64,000 bases of DNA from Woeseiaceae bacterium (GCA_024640315.1 JAHEFF010000002.1:1-64000); one strand, 5' to 3'. Positions 1-8,660 are shown, counted from the first letter of the stretch. Notes: a model not told the origin generated them from the letters alone. A program made the numbers and translations.

Positions 1-1
1 G

Positions 2-1696
2 CTGATTACGCTGGAGACCGACAAGGCGACCATGGAAGTACCGGCGTCAGCCGCCGGGAAGATTACCGCCGTTGAAGTGTCCGTGGGTGACAAAGTAAAC
101 GCTGGCGATGTGGTTGCAGTCGTTGAGGTGGCGGAAGCGGCAGAATCCGACAAGACGCTTGTTATCGGGCCGGAGGAGCAGGCCGCGATACTTGCCGCTG
201 CGGCGGCGGCCACTGCCAATACGGAGCCGACACCGGCCCCGGAGTCGACACCGGCAGAGGAGTCGACACCAACACCGCAGCCGACACCGGAGACCACTCA
301 CTTCGCACAATTCGTGGTTATCGGGGCGGGGCCGGGCGGTTACACGGCCGCTTTTCGCGCCGCGGATCTCGGCATGCAGGTCATTTTGGTTGAGCGTTGG
401 CCCATGCTGGGTGGCGTGTGTCTGAATGTTGGCTGCATTCCTTCGAAGGCGTTGCTGCATGCCGCGAACATCATCGCAGACGCAGAAGCGATGGCAGAGC
501 ACGGGATCAGGTTTGGCAAGCCGGAAATCGAGGCGGATGGTTTGCGCGCCTGGAAAAACAAAGTTGTCGACCGGTTGACAGGTGGATTGACCCAGCTGGC
601 GAAGCAGCGGAAAGTGCAGGTCATTCACGGCACGGCAACCTTCGGTTCCGCAAATCACCTGGTGCTCGACAATGGCGAGACGATTGGTTTCGAACATTGT
701 GTCATCGCGGCAGGTTCTGAACCGGCGATGTTGCCCGGGTTACCGAATGACCCGCGGATAGTTGATTCGACGGGCGCGCTTGAACTGGATCCCATCCCTG
801 AGCGGATGCTGGTCGTCGGTGGCGGCATCATAGGGCTGGAAATGGCCTGTGTTTACAGCGCGCTGGGTACGGCAGTCAGTGTCGTGGAGCTGACTGATTC
901 CCTGATGCCCGGCACGGACCCCGATCTTGTCAGGCCGTTCCTGAAGCACATCAAGAAACGCTATCAAAAAATCATGCTCGGGACCAAGGTGACTGGCATT
1001 CAGGCAACCTCGACCGGCATCGACGTCATTTTTGAGAAAGGCGATGAACAGTCCGGCGATACATACGACAAGGTCCTGATCTCAATCGGACGACGGGCCA
1101 ATGGCGATAAACTCGAAGCGGAAAAAGCCGGAGTAGCAGTCGACGCGCGCGGCATCATTGCCGTCAACAAGCAGATGCAAACCAATGTGCCGCACATCTT
1201 TGCGATTGGCGACCTTGCAGGTGGGCCGATGCTCGCCCACAAGGCAACGCACGAAGCCAAGGTTGCAGCGGAAGTGGCCGCAGGGCACAAGAGCGCGTTT
1301 GACGCCCGCTCGATTCCGTCGGTCGCCTATACGGATCCGGAAATTGCGTTCGTCGGCCTGACCGAGACGGAAGCAAAGGCGCAAGGAATCGATTACGAAA
1401 AGGCCGCTTTTCCCTGGGCCGCCAGCGGCCGTGCCTTGTCTCTCGGTCGCGACGAGGGTTTTACCAAGTTACTGTTTGACAAGTCGAGCGGACGTCTCCT
1501 TGGAGGCGGCATCGTCGGTCCCCACGCAGGTGACCTGATCGCTGAAGTTGGGCTGGCGCTGGAGATGGGCGCGGACGCGACAGACATCAGCCTGACGATT
1601 CACCCACATCCGACATTGTCCGAAACCGTCGCCTTTGCGGCCGAGGCTTTCGACGGGACGCTAACCGATCTTTACATCCCCAAGAAGAAACGCTGA
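2..1696 (+). CDS. lpdA: Dihydrolipoyl dehydrogenase (E3) with N-terminal lipoyl domain, 5'-truncated by window edge
   Basis: FAD enzyme that reoxidises dihydrolipoyl groups with NAD+ in the pyruvate dehydrogenase complex. The reading frame is open from base 2 and encodes the lipoyl-domain signature ETDKATMEVP, with the lipoylated Lys at 23-25, so the true start lies upstream and the Met at 32 is internal. Domain order is lipoyl domain, Pro/Thr/Glu-rich linker, then an FAD/NAD oxidoreductase. The FAD motif is GAGPGGY, the redox disulfide is CLNVGC (Cys130 and Cys135 counted from the Met at 32), and the C-terminal active-site motif is HPHPTLSE. E3 proteins carrying a lipoyl domain usually end an aceE-aceF-lpd operon, so aceF is expected just upstream. 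The C-terminus is complete. Confidence 0.95.
   Translation: MITLETDKATMEVPASAAGKITAVEVSVGDKVNAGDVVAVVEVAEAAESDKTLVIGPEEQAAILAAAAAATANTEPTPAPESTPAEESTPTPQPTPETTHFAQFVVIGAGPGGYTAAFRAADLGMQVILVERWPMLGGVCLNVGCIPSKALLHAANIIADAEAMAEHGIRFGKPEIEADGLRAWKNKVVDRLTGGLTQLAKQRKVQVIHGTATFGSANHLVLDNGETIGFEHCVIAAGSEPAMLPGLPNDPRIVDSTGALELDPIPERMLVVGGGIIGLEMACVYSALGTAVSVVELTDSLMPGTDPDLVRPFLKHIKKRYQKIMLGTKVTGIQATSTGIDVIFEKGDEQSGDTYDKVLISIGRRANGDKLEAEKAGVAVDARGIIAVNKQMQTNVPHIFAIGDLAGGPMLAHKATHEAKVAAEVAAGHKSAFDARSIPSVAYTDPEIAFVGLTETEAKAQGIDYEKAAFPWAASGRALSLGRDEGFTKLLFDKSSGRLLGGGIVGPHAGDLIAEVGLALEMGADATDISLTIHPHPTLSETVAFAAEAFDGTLTDLYIPKKKR
224..295 (+). repeat. Four tandem 18-bp units in the lpdA linker
   Basis: Four consecutive imperfect 18-bp units, each built around a (G/C)A(G)(T/C)CGACACC core. 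They encode six-residue Pro/Thr/Glu-rich steps of the flexible linker between the lipoyl and catalytic domains of LpdA (EPTPAP, ESTPAE, ESTPTP, QPTPET). The period is a multiple of three, so unit gain or loss would keep the frame. This is seen directly. Variability between strains is an inference. Confidence 0.8.
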
Positions 1697-1702
1697 GCCA
1701 CA

Positions 1703-2839
1703 TTGAGCCTGGCTACCGAATCAATTCTGAAGGCGCTGGCAGACAACGCCGCTGGATCATTTGGCGACGCAAAAAGCCTGCCTCCGCCCATTTATCATGA
1801 TTCTCCGATTCTGCAGCTGGAGATCGACAGGCTGTTCCGTAAAGACTGGATCTGTATCGGCAGGCTCGCCGAGATGCCGAATCCCGGCGACTATATTTGC
1901 CGGAACATCGTCGACTCTCCGGTCTTTGTGGTCCGACAAAAGGATCGTACGGTTAATGCTTTTGCCAATGTCTGCGTTCATCGGGCCGCGCAATTGCTTG
2001 CAGGTGAGGGGCATGTGTCCAGAATTAGTTGCCCTTACCATTCCTGGACTTATGAACTGGACGGGCAATTGATCGGCGCGCCGTTCATGAATGAGACGTC
2101 CGGATTTGATGTCGGTGACTATCGTTTGAAAAGACTGGCCTGTGATACCTGGGAGGGTTTTGTTTATGTATCGCTCGATCCGCAGCCCGCGCCGGTCGCC
2201 CCGGCGCTTGCTGAGCTGACTGCGCTGGTCGGCAATTATCGAATGGGAGACTACGTGCCTGTTTTCGAGCAGACAGAAACCTGGGACACGAACTGGAAAT
2301 GCCTGGTCGAAAACTTCATGGATTCGTACCACATTCACCGGGTACACAAGGATTCATTCGGCAAATATGGACACTACGAGGATCTCACACAGCTCTTTCC
2401 AGGGGGTGACGCATTCTCCTATCACTTTGTCCAGGAAACGGAGGAGCGGAAATCGTTCCATGCGCACCCGGACAATTCCTGGCTGACGGGTGACAATCGC
2501 GACAGGACCTACCTGGTCAACATCTTTCCTGCCCACGTCATACAGCTGCAACCGGATCTGCTCTGGTATCTCTCCATACTTCCTGATGGCGTCGACAAAG
2601 TGTCGATCAGGTGGGGGGTCTCAATTCCTGCGGAAATTCTGGACAGCGCGCAGGACCGGCAGGATGTCATCGACGAGGAAATGGCCCTGATTCATCGGGT
2701 GAATAGCGAAGACAGACCAATCGTCGAGAATGTTTTCCAGGCGACGCGCTCACCGGACGCAGTGCAGGGCCCGCTGTCCCGCCTGGAGCGAAATTTGTGG
2801 GACTTCGGACGTTACCTTGCCCGAAATCTGTGTTCCTGA
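1703..2839 (+). CDS. Rieske [2Fe-2S] oxygenase alpha subunit-like protein
   Basis: A 378-aa protein of the aromatic-ring-hydroxylating / quaternary-amine Rieske oxygenase family. The Rieske cluster ligands are Cys91-x-His93 and Cys110-x2-His113. The mononuclear iron site has the classical ENFMDSYHIHRVH block (Asp207, His210, His215), with a later candidate Asp ligand in NSEDRPIVENV. It starts at TTG 7 nt after the lpdA stop, so it probably shares the lpdA transcript. No reductase or small subunit is visible nearby. The substrate cannot be deduced: the pattern fits choline/betaine-type monooxygenases as well as aromatic dioxygenases. Family confidence is high, specificity unknown. Confidence 0.85.
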   Translation: MSLATESILKALADNAAGSFGDAKSLPPPIYHDSPILQLEIDRLFRKDWICIGRLAEMPNPGDYICRNIVDSPVFVVRQKDRTVNAFANVCVHRAAQLLAGEGHVSRISCPYHSWTYELDGQLIGAPFMNETSGFDVGDYRLKRLACDTWEGFVYVSLDPQPAPVAPALAELTALVGNYRMGDYVPVFEQTETWDTNWKCLVENFMDSYHIHRVHKDSFGKYGHYEDLTQLFPGGDAFSYHFVQETEERKSFHAHPDNSWLTGDNRDRTYLVNIFPAHVIQLQPDLLWYLSILPDGVDKVSIRWGVSIPAEILDSAQDRQDVIDEEMALIHRVNSEDRPIVENVFQATRSPDAVQGPLSRLERNLWDFGRYLARNLCS

Positions 2840-2877
2840 CTCAGGCAGTGACTGGTGGCATTCAGCGCTTATTGTAG

Positions 2878-3468
2878 TCAGGCTTTGCTGAGCTGGCGAT
2901 TGATCAGGTAATCGATACTCAGTTTGCCGGCGCCCGAGAAATAAAGGGCGAGTAGCATAACGAAATAGGTGATCGCCCATTCCATGCCACCGTTCGACAC
3001 AACGAAATTGCCGGTGTCGGTCAGCCAGTCATAATTGCCGTGTTCCTGCAGCAGCGACCTGGCCTTGTCCAGTCGTTCCATCGCGCCCTCCACATTGGCA
3101 TTGGCGAAAGGGCTCATCGGATCGGCCACGGCCTGCCAGCCATTTTCGATGTGAACCTTGAATGCTGCGACCAGCATCGTGACCATAAGGGGGATCGCAA
3201 ACCAGCGTGTGCCCAGCCCAAGCAACAGCGCAACTGCCCCCAACACTTCTGTTCCGGTTGCAAGACCTGCCATTATCGTTGGCGCAGGCAGGCCTAGCCC
3301 CCAGTCCGGATTGCCAAACCAGGCAGCGGTGTTCTCGAAGCTGTTCAGCTTGTTCATTCCAGCCACCCAGAAAACAGGGACGAGGTAAAGTCTCAGGGCC
3401 AGCGGTCCGAGAAAATCGGCGACGTCAGTCTTGTTAAGCAAGCGCTGCAGGCTTTTTAGAAAATCCAT
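2878..3468 (-). CDS. DoxX-family membrane protein, possible third member of a bufferin-type cluster
   Basis: A 196-aa integral membrane protein with the DoxX pattern: an N-terminal TM with a LRLYLVPVFWVAGMNKL-type motif, GTEVLGAVALLLGLGTR in the second/third segments, and a last TM ending at a GAGKLSIDYL motif. An extra hydrophilic stretch of about 45 residues (roughly 110-155) separates the third and fourth membrane segments. It lies 64 nt downstream of the BufC-like gene on the same strand. DoxX proteins commonly accompany DUF692/DUF2063 pairs in bufferin and Hvf clusters, which is the main functional clue. Its biochemical role there is not settled. Confidence 0.8.
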   Translation of the reverse strand: MDFLKSLQRLLNKTDVADFLGPLALRLYLVPVFWVAGMNKLNSFENTAAWFGNPDWGLGLPAPTIMAGLATGTEVLGAVALLLGLGTRWFAIPLMVTMLVAAFKVHIENGWQAVADPMSPFANANVEGAMERLDKARSLLQEHGNYDWLTDTGNFVVSNGGMEWAITYFVMLLALYFSGAGKLSIDYLINRQLSKA

Positions 3469-3532
3469 GGTCCTGATCTCGGTTTGGAATTATTAGTCTG
3501 GTTACGGAAATCAGACCGGATTCATGTAGTGA

Positions 3533-4294
3533 TTATTTCACGCCGAGGAGAATTTCGGCCGTGCGCATCTGCTTCATCGCGTCGTGGCCGTGCATGATTA
3601 ATGCATCCACGTCAGCATAATCAATTTCGCCGGCCAGCTGCGAGAGTAGTTCACGGCCGCTCTTGCTGTCATTTGCCGCTATCATTTCGAGCAACTTTGC
3701 CGTGACTGGATTCAGTTCCATGAAATCCATGTCGTCATTCGCTTTGCGGCAGATGGCAAGAAAGGTTGTCTGCTCTCCTGGCTCCGTTGGCTTGTAGTCC
3801 TCCGCGATTCTGTGCACCGGGAAATCATAGGCAACGAGCCATGCCAGTTTCGATTTAACGGGGATACCGTCGAGCAGATCGCCTGTGGAATCGATGTCAA
3901 CGTCATCATTCTCATCGTCAGATACGGATAACGCGAGTTCCACCCATTCGTAGTGAGCGAGTTCAATCAGGAAGGGGTAATCATCTGCCTGAACTTCATA
4001 CTCGTTTTGCAGAAAGCTGAGAAATTCCTGCGGAATCTCAAGGAAGTACGGTGTCTGTGCCTGATGTCGGATCATGAACTGGCGGACGAACGAGCGCCAT
4101 TTGTCCGTGGAATGAATTTTCTTCAGGACAGGGAATGTCTGGCTAATAAGGTTGTACAGGTTGTTGAAAAACAGCTCACGATAAATGGCCAGGCGGCGAT
4201 CTTCTGCATCAACGGGTGCTGGATTGTTCTCCGGGTCGCGGATGTGCCGCGCAAACGCATACTGTTTTTCCTGGAAATCCGGGCTGTCAGCCAT
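3533..4294 (-). CDS. bufC: HvfC/BufC-type protein (DUF2063), RiPP-maturation partner
   Basis: A 253-aa protein that opens with the family pattern FQEKQYAFARHIRDPE, followed by an RLAIYRELFFNNLYNL helix and TFPVLKKI, the hallmark of the DUF2063 N-terminal domain. Known family members partner a DUF692 multinuclear iron oxidase and help it bind and modify Cys residues in small secreted copper-binding peptides (bufferins, Hvf peptides). The start codon overlaps the end of the BufB-like gene by 8 nt, so the two are translationally coupled. The family assignment is strong. The modified substrate is absent from the locus. Confidence 0.85.
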   Translation of the reverse strand: MADSPDFQEKQYAFARHIRDPENNPAPVDAEDRRLAIYRELFFNNLYNLISQTFPVLKKIHSTDKWRSFVRQFMIRHQAQTPYFLEIPQEFLSFLQNEYEVQADDYPFLIELAHYEWVELALSVSDDENDDVDIDSTGDLLDGIPVKSKLAWLVAYDFPVHRIAEDYKPTEPGEQTTFLAICRKANDDMDFMELNPVTAKLLEMIAANDSKSGRELLSQLAGEIDYADVDALIMHGHDAMKQMRTAEILLGVK

Positions 4295-5156
4295 GAGCTG
4301 GCTCCGCGACGTCCGCTATTGAGTTCGCAGCCGACGCCTGCAGCGCTTTGATCTGTCGTACTTCATCCAGAAGTTCGTCCAGCGGCGGAAAGTTGAAGTC
4401 CCGCTCGAGCAGCGTTGGTACCGGGCCGAAGTGTGCGTAGGCCTCACCAAGAAGTTTCCATGCCTGCTCGTCGACGGCCGCACCGTGCGTGTCGATTCGC
4501 AGGTCGGCCGCCTCTATATAGTGGCCGGCGAGGTGAAAATACTTGATACGTTTTTCTGGCATCGCGAGCATGAATTCGCGTGCATCATATTGGTGATTAA
4601 TACTGTTGACGACGATATTGTTAATGTCCAGCAATAAATCGCAGTCGGCCTCTTCGAGCACCGCATTCGTGAACGCAGCCTCCGTCATGGAGGTGTCGGT
4701 CGGCGTGTAATAGGAGACATTTTCGACGGCCATTCGGCGACCCAGGATGTCCTGGGCACGTTGAATACGCTCCGCGACATATCGAACCGCCTCCTCTGTA
4801 AACGGTATGGGCATCAGATCGTAAAGCTGGCCGTCATCACCGCAATAACTCAAATGCTCGGAATAGAAGTCGATGCCGTGCTCTTCCATGAATGCCCGGA
4901 TATCACGGAGCAGGTTTTCATTGAGTGGCGACGGTGCGCCAATACTTAATGACAGGCCATGGAGGACGAACGGGTAGCGTTCGGTGAAAAAGCGAAACTT
5001 GCGACCGAGTTTGCCGCCGACATTAATCCAGTTCTCTGGCGCAACTTCCATGAAGTCGACGTCATCCGGTGGATTGGTCATCAACTTGTCTATCAGGCCG
5101 CGGCGAAGGCCCAGGCCGGCGCCGGAGACAGGGTATCGGTTGGTTGATTCCGTCAT
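4287..5156 (-). CDS. bufB: DUF692 multinuclear non-heme iron oxidase (BufB/MbnB/TglH family)
   Basis: A 289-aa TIM-barrel protein with all the blocks I recognise for DUF692: GLGLRRGL, FMEVAPENWINVGG, HGLSLSIG, YSEHLSYC, ENVSYY, LLLDINN, FHLAGH, DTHG and LLERDFNFPP. The Glu, His, Asn and Asp residues in these blocks form the di/tri-iron site in characterised relatives. Those relatives oxidatively modify Cys residues in ribosomal peptides to give oxazolone/thioamide or related groups. It is the first gene of a minus-strand group followed by BufC-like and DoxX genes. The 70-nt gap upstream is too short to hold a precursor gene. Confidence 0.9.
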   Translation of the reverse strand: MTESTNRYPVSGAGLGLRRGLIDKLMTNPPDDVDFMEVAPENWINVGGKLGRKFRFFTERYPFVLHGLSLSIGAPSPLNENLLRDIRAFMEEHGIDFYSEHLSYCGDDGQLYDLMPIPFTEEAVRYVAERIQRAQDILGRRMAVENVSYYTPTDTSMTEAAFTNAVLEEADCDLLLDINNIVVNSINHQYDAREFMLAMPEKRIKYFHLAGHYIEAADLRIDTHGAAVDEQAWKLLGEAYAHFGPVPTLLERDFNFPPLDELLDEVRQIKALQASAANSIADVAEPAHG

Positions 5157-5226
5157 TTGATCTCTTTGTTCCTTGCCCGATACAGACCGGCATTCGTCCC
5201 GGGTTATTACACTGCCGGATGACCGG

Positions 5227-5646
5227 TCAGAGCCGCTTCAATCGTTCCAGGTAGGCTTGTTCGTCGGGCATCGCGTTTTTACTCTGTGCTTCCCAAAGGG
5301 TTTCCGCAAGGCATTCCAGCACCTTGTGCTCGGTGGCATGGGAGTCACCTGTTTTGACCAGAATTGCGTTGAATAGTGCGGCGATTCCCGGCGGCCGGTC
5401 GGTGGCGACCTGCTCGCGCACAGCAAGGTGCAGACCCATGTGCAGAAATGGATTGGTCTGGCCGCCTTCAGGCGTGAACGAGGCATCGATCATGTCTTCG
5501 CTCATCATCGCCTGGTATTCCGGGTGATCCTCGATGACGCCTGCAATCTGCGCTTCGAGCGGGGATAGTAGATCGCCCAGCTGCGATTTTCGCCAGGCGT
5601 CGATATACATCTGTCGAAGTTCGTTTTTGTCCTGGCCGAAAATCAA
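5227..5646 (-). CDS. DUF1841 family protein
   Basis: A 139-aa protein that probably begins at TTG 5646 and gives the family's usual N-terminus, MIFGQDKNELRQMY. The longer frame to 5682 would add 12 residues lying inside nth. The TTG overlaps the nth TGA, so the two are translationally coupled. Conserved features include a DHPEYQAM-type segment, a TNPFLHMGLHLAVREQ helix with two His, and a C-terminal helix ending LERLKRL. Family function is unknown. Its regular position behind nth suggests shared expression rather than a defined role in repair. Confidence 0.85.
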   Translation of the reverse strand: MIFGQDKNELRQMYIDAWRKSQLGDLLSPLEAQIAGVIEDHPEYQAMMSEDMIDASFTPEGGQTNPFLHMGLHLAVREQVATDRPPGIAALFNAILVKTGDSHATEHKVLECLAETLWEAQSKNAMPDEQAYLERLKRL

Positions 5647-6287
5647 TGCTTTGTGTCCGGAGTCTTGTGCCGATATTCGCACAGATCACGGATGACGCAC
5701 GACGGGCATTCGGGCTTTCGGGCCTTGCACGTGTATCGTCCGTGCAGAATCAGCCAGTGATGTGCGTCTTTCCTGAACTCGTCGGGCGTTAGTTTCACCA
5801 GGCGTTTCTCCACCTCCAGCGGTGTCCTGCCTTTAGCCAGCCCGGTTCGATTTGACACCCGAAAAATATGCGTATCGACCGCGATGGTCGGCTCGCCAAA
5901 GGCCGTATTGAGGATCACATTAGCGGTTTTCCTGCCAACGCCGGGCAAAGACTCGAGCTCGTCCCTGGTCTGCGGAACCTCGCCGTCAAAACGCTCCAGT
6001 AAAATTCGGCATGTTTTGATGATGTTCTCGGCTTTGCTGTTGTACAGGCCGATGGTCTTGATATAGGTCTTCAGCTTCTTCACGCCGAGGTCCAGGATTT
6101 TCTGCGGCGTATTTGCGATGGGATAGAGAAGAGCTGTCGCCTTGTTGACACTGATATCGGTGGCTTGCGCTGACAGGATGACGGCGATCAGGAGTTCGAA
6201 TGGATTGATGTAATTGAGCTCCGTCTCCGGCTTGGGGATCTTCTCGCGTAAACGGGAATAGATGTCAGTTCGAATTTGGCGGTTCAT
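5643..6287 (-). CDS. nth: Endonuclease III (DNA glycosylase/AP lyase)
   Basis: A 214-aa base-excision repair enzyme that removes oxidised pyrimidines and cleaves AP sites. The helix-hairpin-helix LPGVGRKTANV carries catalytic Lys120, and VDTHIFRV carries Asp138; both numbers coincide with E. coli Nth. The [4Fe-4S] cluster ligands are Cys187, 194, 197 and 203 (C-x6-C-x2-C-x5-C). The frame is open to 6470, but the extra residues are low-complexity read-through of rsxE, so ATG 6287 is chosen. It is the last but one gene of the rsx operon, in the same order as in Enterobacteria. Confidence 0.97.
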   Translation of the reverse strand: MNRQIRTDIYSRLREKIPKPETELNYINPFELLIAVILSAQATDISVNKATALLYPIANTPQKILDLGVKKLKTYIKTIGLYNSKAENIIKTCRILLERFDGEVPQTRDELESLPGVGRKTANVILNTAFGEPTIAVDTHIFRVSNRTGLAKGRTPLEVEKRLVKLTPDEFRKDAHHWLILHGRYTCKARKPECPSCVIRDLCEYRHKTPDTKH

Positions 6288-6300
6288 TTTGCCGGTCCGG

Positions 6301-6972
6301 TTACCGAAGCGAGTTCGAGGACAACGGCCGGTTGGTTTGCTGTCTGCGCCGGTCCAGCGCATTCTTGCCGGCAACGAACAGCCCGAGGCTGAAGAAGGCG
6401 CCGGGCGGCAGAATGGCCAGCAGGAAACCGCCGTCGAAAATGACGAGGCCGTTGACGGGATCTCCGCCAAACAGCATGTCCAGCCGGGCCATGATCGACC
6501 CCTGACCGATCAATTCGCGGAAAGCGCCAATGGCCATCAATAGCAGCGCAAAGCCGCTGCCCATGGCGATACCGTCCTGAAGACTGGCGCCAAGCGGATT
6601 CCGAGAGGCAAAAACTTCCGCTCGCGCCACGATCGCACAGTTAGTCACGATCAGGGGAATGAAGATGCCCAGCGATCTGCCGAGGGCCGGGAACCATGCG
6701 AGGAAGATCAATTCAATACAGGTAACCAGGCTCGAGATGATCAGGACATACATCGGAATGCGGATTTCCGGCCTGATGAAGCGGCGGGTGGCCGAGACCA
6801 GCACATTCGAGCAGCTCAGGACGACGAGGGTCGCGAGGCCGAGTCCGAGGCCGTTGACGAAACTGGTAGTGACCGCGAGGAGCGGGCACAGGCCAAGCAG
6901 CTGCACGAGACCGGGGTTGTCCTCCCAGATACCGTGGCGGAACCGTGTGGCCATGCCGGGGGCGTTACTCAT
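6301..6972 (-). CDS. rsxE: Electron transport complex subunit RsxE/RnfE
   Basis: A 223-aa polytopic membrane subunit of the Rsx/Rnf ferredoxin:NAD+ oxidoreductase. It starts at ATG 6972 (MSNAPG), overlapping the rsxG stop by 8 nt; the upstream Met at 6996 would lie in rsxG. Family markers are NPGLVQLLGLCPLLAVT near the N-terminus with a conserved Cys in the first membrane segment, and GIFIPLIVTNCAI in the fourth. RsxA and RsxE are homologous, and each supplies a Cys from the LGLCP and TNCA motifs, which together hold an intramembrane Fe-S centre in studied complexes. Confidence 0.95.
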   Translation of the reverse strand: MSNAPGMATRFRHGIWEDNPGLVQLLGLCPLLAVTTSFVNGLGLGLATLVVLSCSNVLVSATRRFIRPEIRIPMYVLIISSLVTCIELIFLAWFPALGRSLGIFIPLIVTNCAIVARAEVFASRNPLGASLQDGIAMGSGFALLLMAIGAFRELIGQGSIMARLDMLFGGDPVNGLVIFDGGFLLAILPPGAFFSLGLFVAGKNALDRRRQQTNRPLSSNSLR

Positions 6973-7603
6973 CTTCCTGTGCCTCCGCAAATACAAGATC
7001 CCGATTCTGGTCGAAGTATATCAACGTCTCCTTGATCGCACGGATTACCGCCCGGGGGGTGATTGACGCACCAGTAAGTTGATCGAATTCGCCTCCGTCC
7101 TGCTTGATGGTCCAAGACGGCGTCGCCGGGTTCTGCAGGGAGCGGCCAGTGAACTGAAGGATCCAGTCAGACTTGTCCGACTCGATCAGGTCGCCGAGGC
7201 CCGGTGTCTCTCGATGCTCGAGGACGCGTACGCCGGTGACCATCCCCTTTCCGTCGATGCCGACCAGCAGTTTGATCGGGCCGGAAAACCCGTCCCGTGC
7301 GCTGACGACGAAAAGTGCTGCGACCGGAGTGCCACCGCCATAAACGCGGTAGATGGAAACGGGGTCATTGCCAGGCAAATCGTGTGGCGGCGCGATGACG
7401 ATGGTCGACTCTGACAATTTGCCATCATATTCGACGCCTTCGAGAACCGGTGCAAGGCTTTGCTCAAGGTAAGCCTGTTCATTCGCGGCAATGCGCGGTG
7501 CTGTCGTGCTGTGTGTCACCGCGACTAACGCGGTACAGACGGCGGCGAGTGCGGCCAGGATCATGCCGCCAGGCCAGATTGGCTGTTTCTCCACGGCCAC
7601 CAT
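6965..7603 (-). CDS. rsxG: Electron transport complex subunit RsxG/RnfG (FMN-binding)
   Basis: A 212-aa protein with one N-terminal TM helix and a periplasmic FMN-binding domain. GVRVLEHRETPGLGD is the conserved pre-flavin block. The flavinylation motif reads DQLTGASIT: the usual (S/T)GAT acceptor Thr is replaced by Ser. ApbE-type flavin transferases are known to accept Thr or Ser, so the subunit is probably still flavinylated, but this is worth noting. The start ATG overlaps the rsxD stop by one base (TGATG). Confidence 0.94.
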   Translation of the reverse strand: MVAVEKQPIWPGGMILAALAAVCTALVAVTHSTTAPRIAANEQAYLEQSLAPVLEGVEYDGKLSESTIVIAPPHDLPGNDPVSIYRVYGGGTPVAALFVVSARDGFSGPIKLLVGIDGKGMVTGVRVLEHRETPGLGDLIESDKSDWILQFTGRSLQNPATPSWTIKQDGGEFDQLTGASITPRAVIRAIKETLIYFDQNRDLVFAEAQEDE

Positions 7604-8658
7604 CAGGGCTCACCAGCCTTGTTTTTCCCGTGGCCGACAATTCGTGGTTTCGTCAGGTAATCGATAGTCGGCACTGCCATGTTCATCAGGAGCACAGCAA
7701 ACGCTACCCCGTCAGCGTAGCTCCCCCATTCACGAATGGCGTATATGAGGAAACCTATGCCGAAACCGTAGAAAAGCCGTCCCTTGTTACTGGTCGCGGC
7801 CGATACCGGGTCGGTAGCGATAAAGAACGCACAGAGAATCGTCCCGCCGGTGAAGAGGTGGAATCCCGGGCTGGGATTGACGCCCGGAACGAGGAAATAC
7901 ATGAGCCCCGACGGAATCAGGATGCCGGCCAGAACACCGAACGGGATTTGCCAGCGAATGATCTTCTTCAACAAGAGCCACACGCCGCCAATCGCGATGA
8001 AGTTGCCAATCCACTCCCAGCCGCGCCCACCGAAGTCGCCCATGATGGGAAAGGCGCGCAATTCGTCAAACGTTCGCATGTTATTAAGGCCGGCTTTGAC
8101 GACATCCAGTGGGGTTGCCCGACTGATCGCATTAAAAGAGAGGTAGTCCGGAAGCGTGCCCGTGAATGTAAAACGCGCCGTTTCGGCAAATGTCATGAAC
8201 TGGTAGTCGATATCTCCCATCCGCGGCGCAGTCCAAAGGTTCATGTGCATTGGAAAAGCGATCAACGCCATCACGTAGCCTGCCATTGCCGGGTTGAACA
8301 GGTTGTAGCCAAGGCCGCCGTAGAGATGTTTTGCAACTACAATGCCGAAAAGCGCTGCCGTTGCTGTTACCCACCAAGGCGTCAACGCGGGCATGGCGAA
8401 GGCAAGTAACACTGCGGTGACGACAGCACTGTAATCGGCCAGCGTGGCCTCGATTTGTTTGCCCCGCAAGTGCAGCATCACGGCTTCACCGAGAATGCAA
8501 AACACGCCTGCAATGATCAGGTTGAATATGAATCCCGGGCCGAAGTACCAGACGTATGCGAGGGCAGCCGGGATCAGGGCATAGAGTACATGTCGCATGA
8601 TCGAGCCGACATTGGCAGTCGGCGAAATGAAGGGTGCTTCCCGACGTTCGAATTGCAT
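7603..8658 (-). CDS. rsxD: Electron transport complex subunit RsxD/RnfD
   Basis: A 351-aa multi-spanning membrane subunit. The covalent FMN site is intact: ISRATPLD contains the S-x-A-T flavinylation motif. Other family blocks are GGLGYNLFNPAM and FFIATDPVSAATSNKGR. RsxD passes electrons between the RsxC/RsxB side and RsxG on the periplasmic side. It sits 2 nt downstream of rsxC and overlaps rsxG by 1 nt, so the genes belong to one tightly packed operon. Confidence 0.95.
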   Translation of the reverse strand: MQFERREAPFISPTANVGSIMRHVLYALIPAALAYVWYFGPGFIFNLIIAGVFCILGEAVMLHLRGKQIEATLADYSAVVTAVLLAFAMPALTPWWVTATAALFGIVVAKHLYGGLGYNLFNPAMAGYVMALIAFPMHMNLWTAPRMGDIDYQFMTFAETARFTFTGTLPDYLSFNAISRATPLDVVKAGLNNMRTFDELRAFPIMGDFGGRGWEWIGNFIAIGGVWLLLKKIIRWQIPFGVLAGILIPSGLMYFLVPGVNPSPGFHLFTGGTILCAFFIATDPVSAATSNKGRLFYGFGIGFLIYAIREWGSYADGVAFAVLLMNMAVPTIDYLTKPRIVGHGKNKAGEP

Positions 8659-8660
8659 GA

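Noticed and set aside
5157..5226. Bufferin precursor in the gap before bufB
   Set aside because: Only 70 nt and no signal-peptide or Cys-rich frame on either strand.
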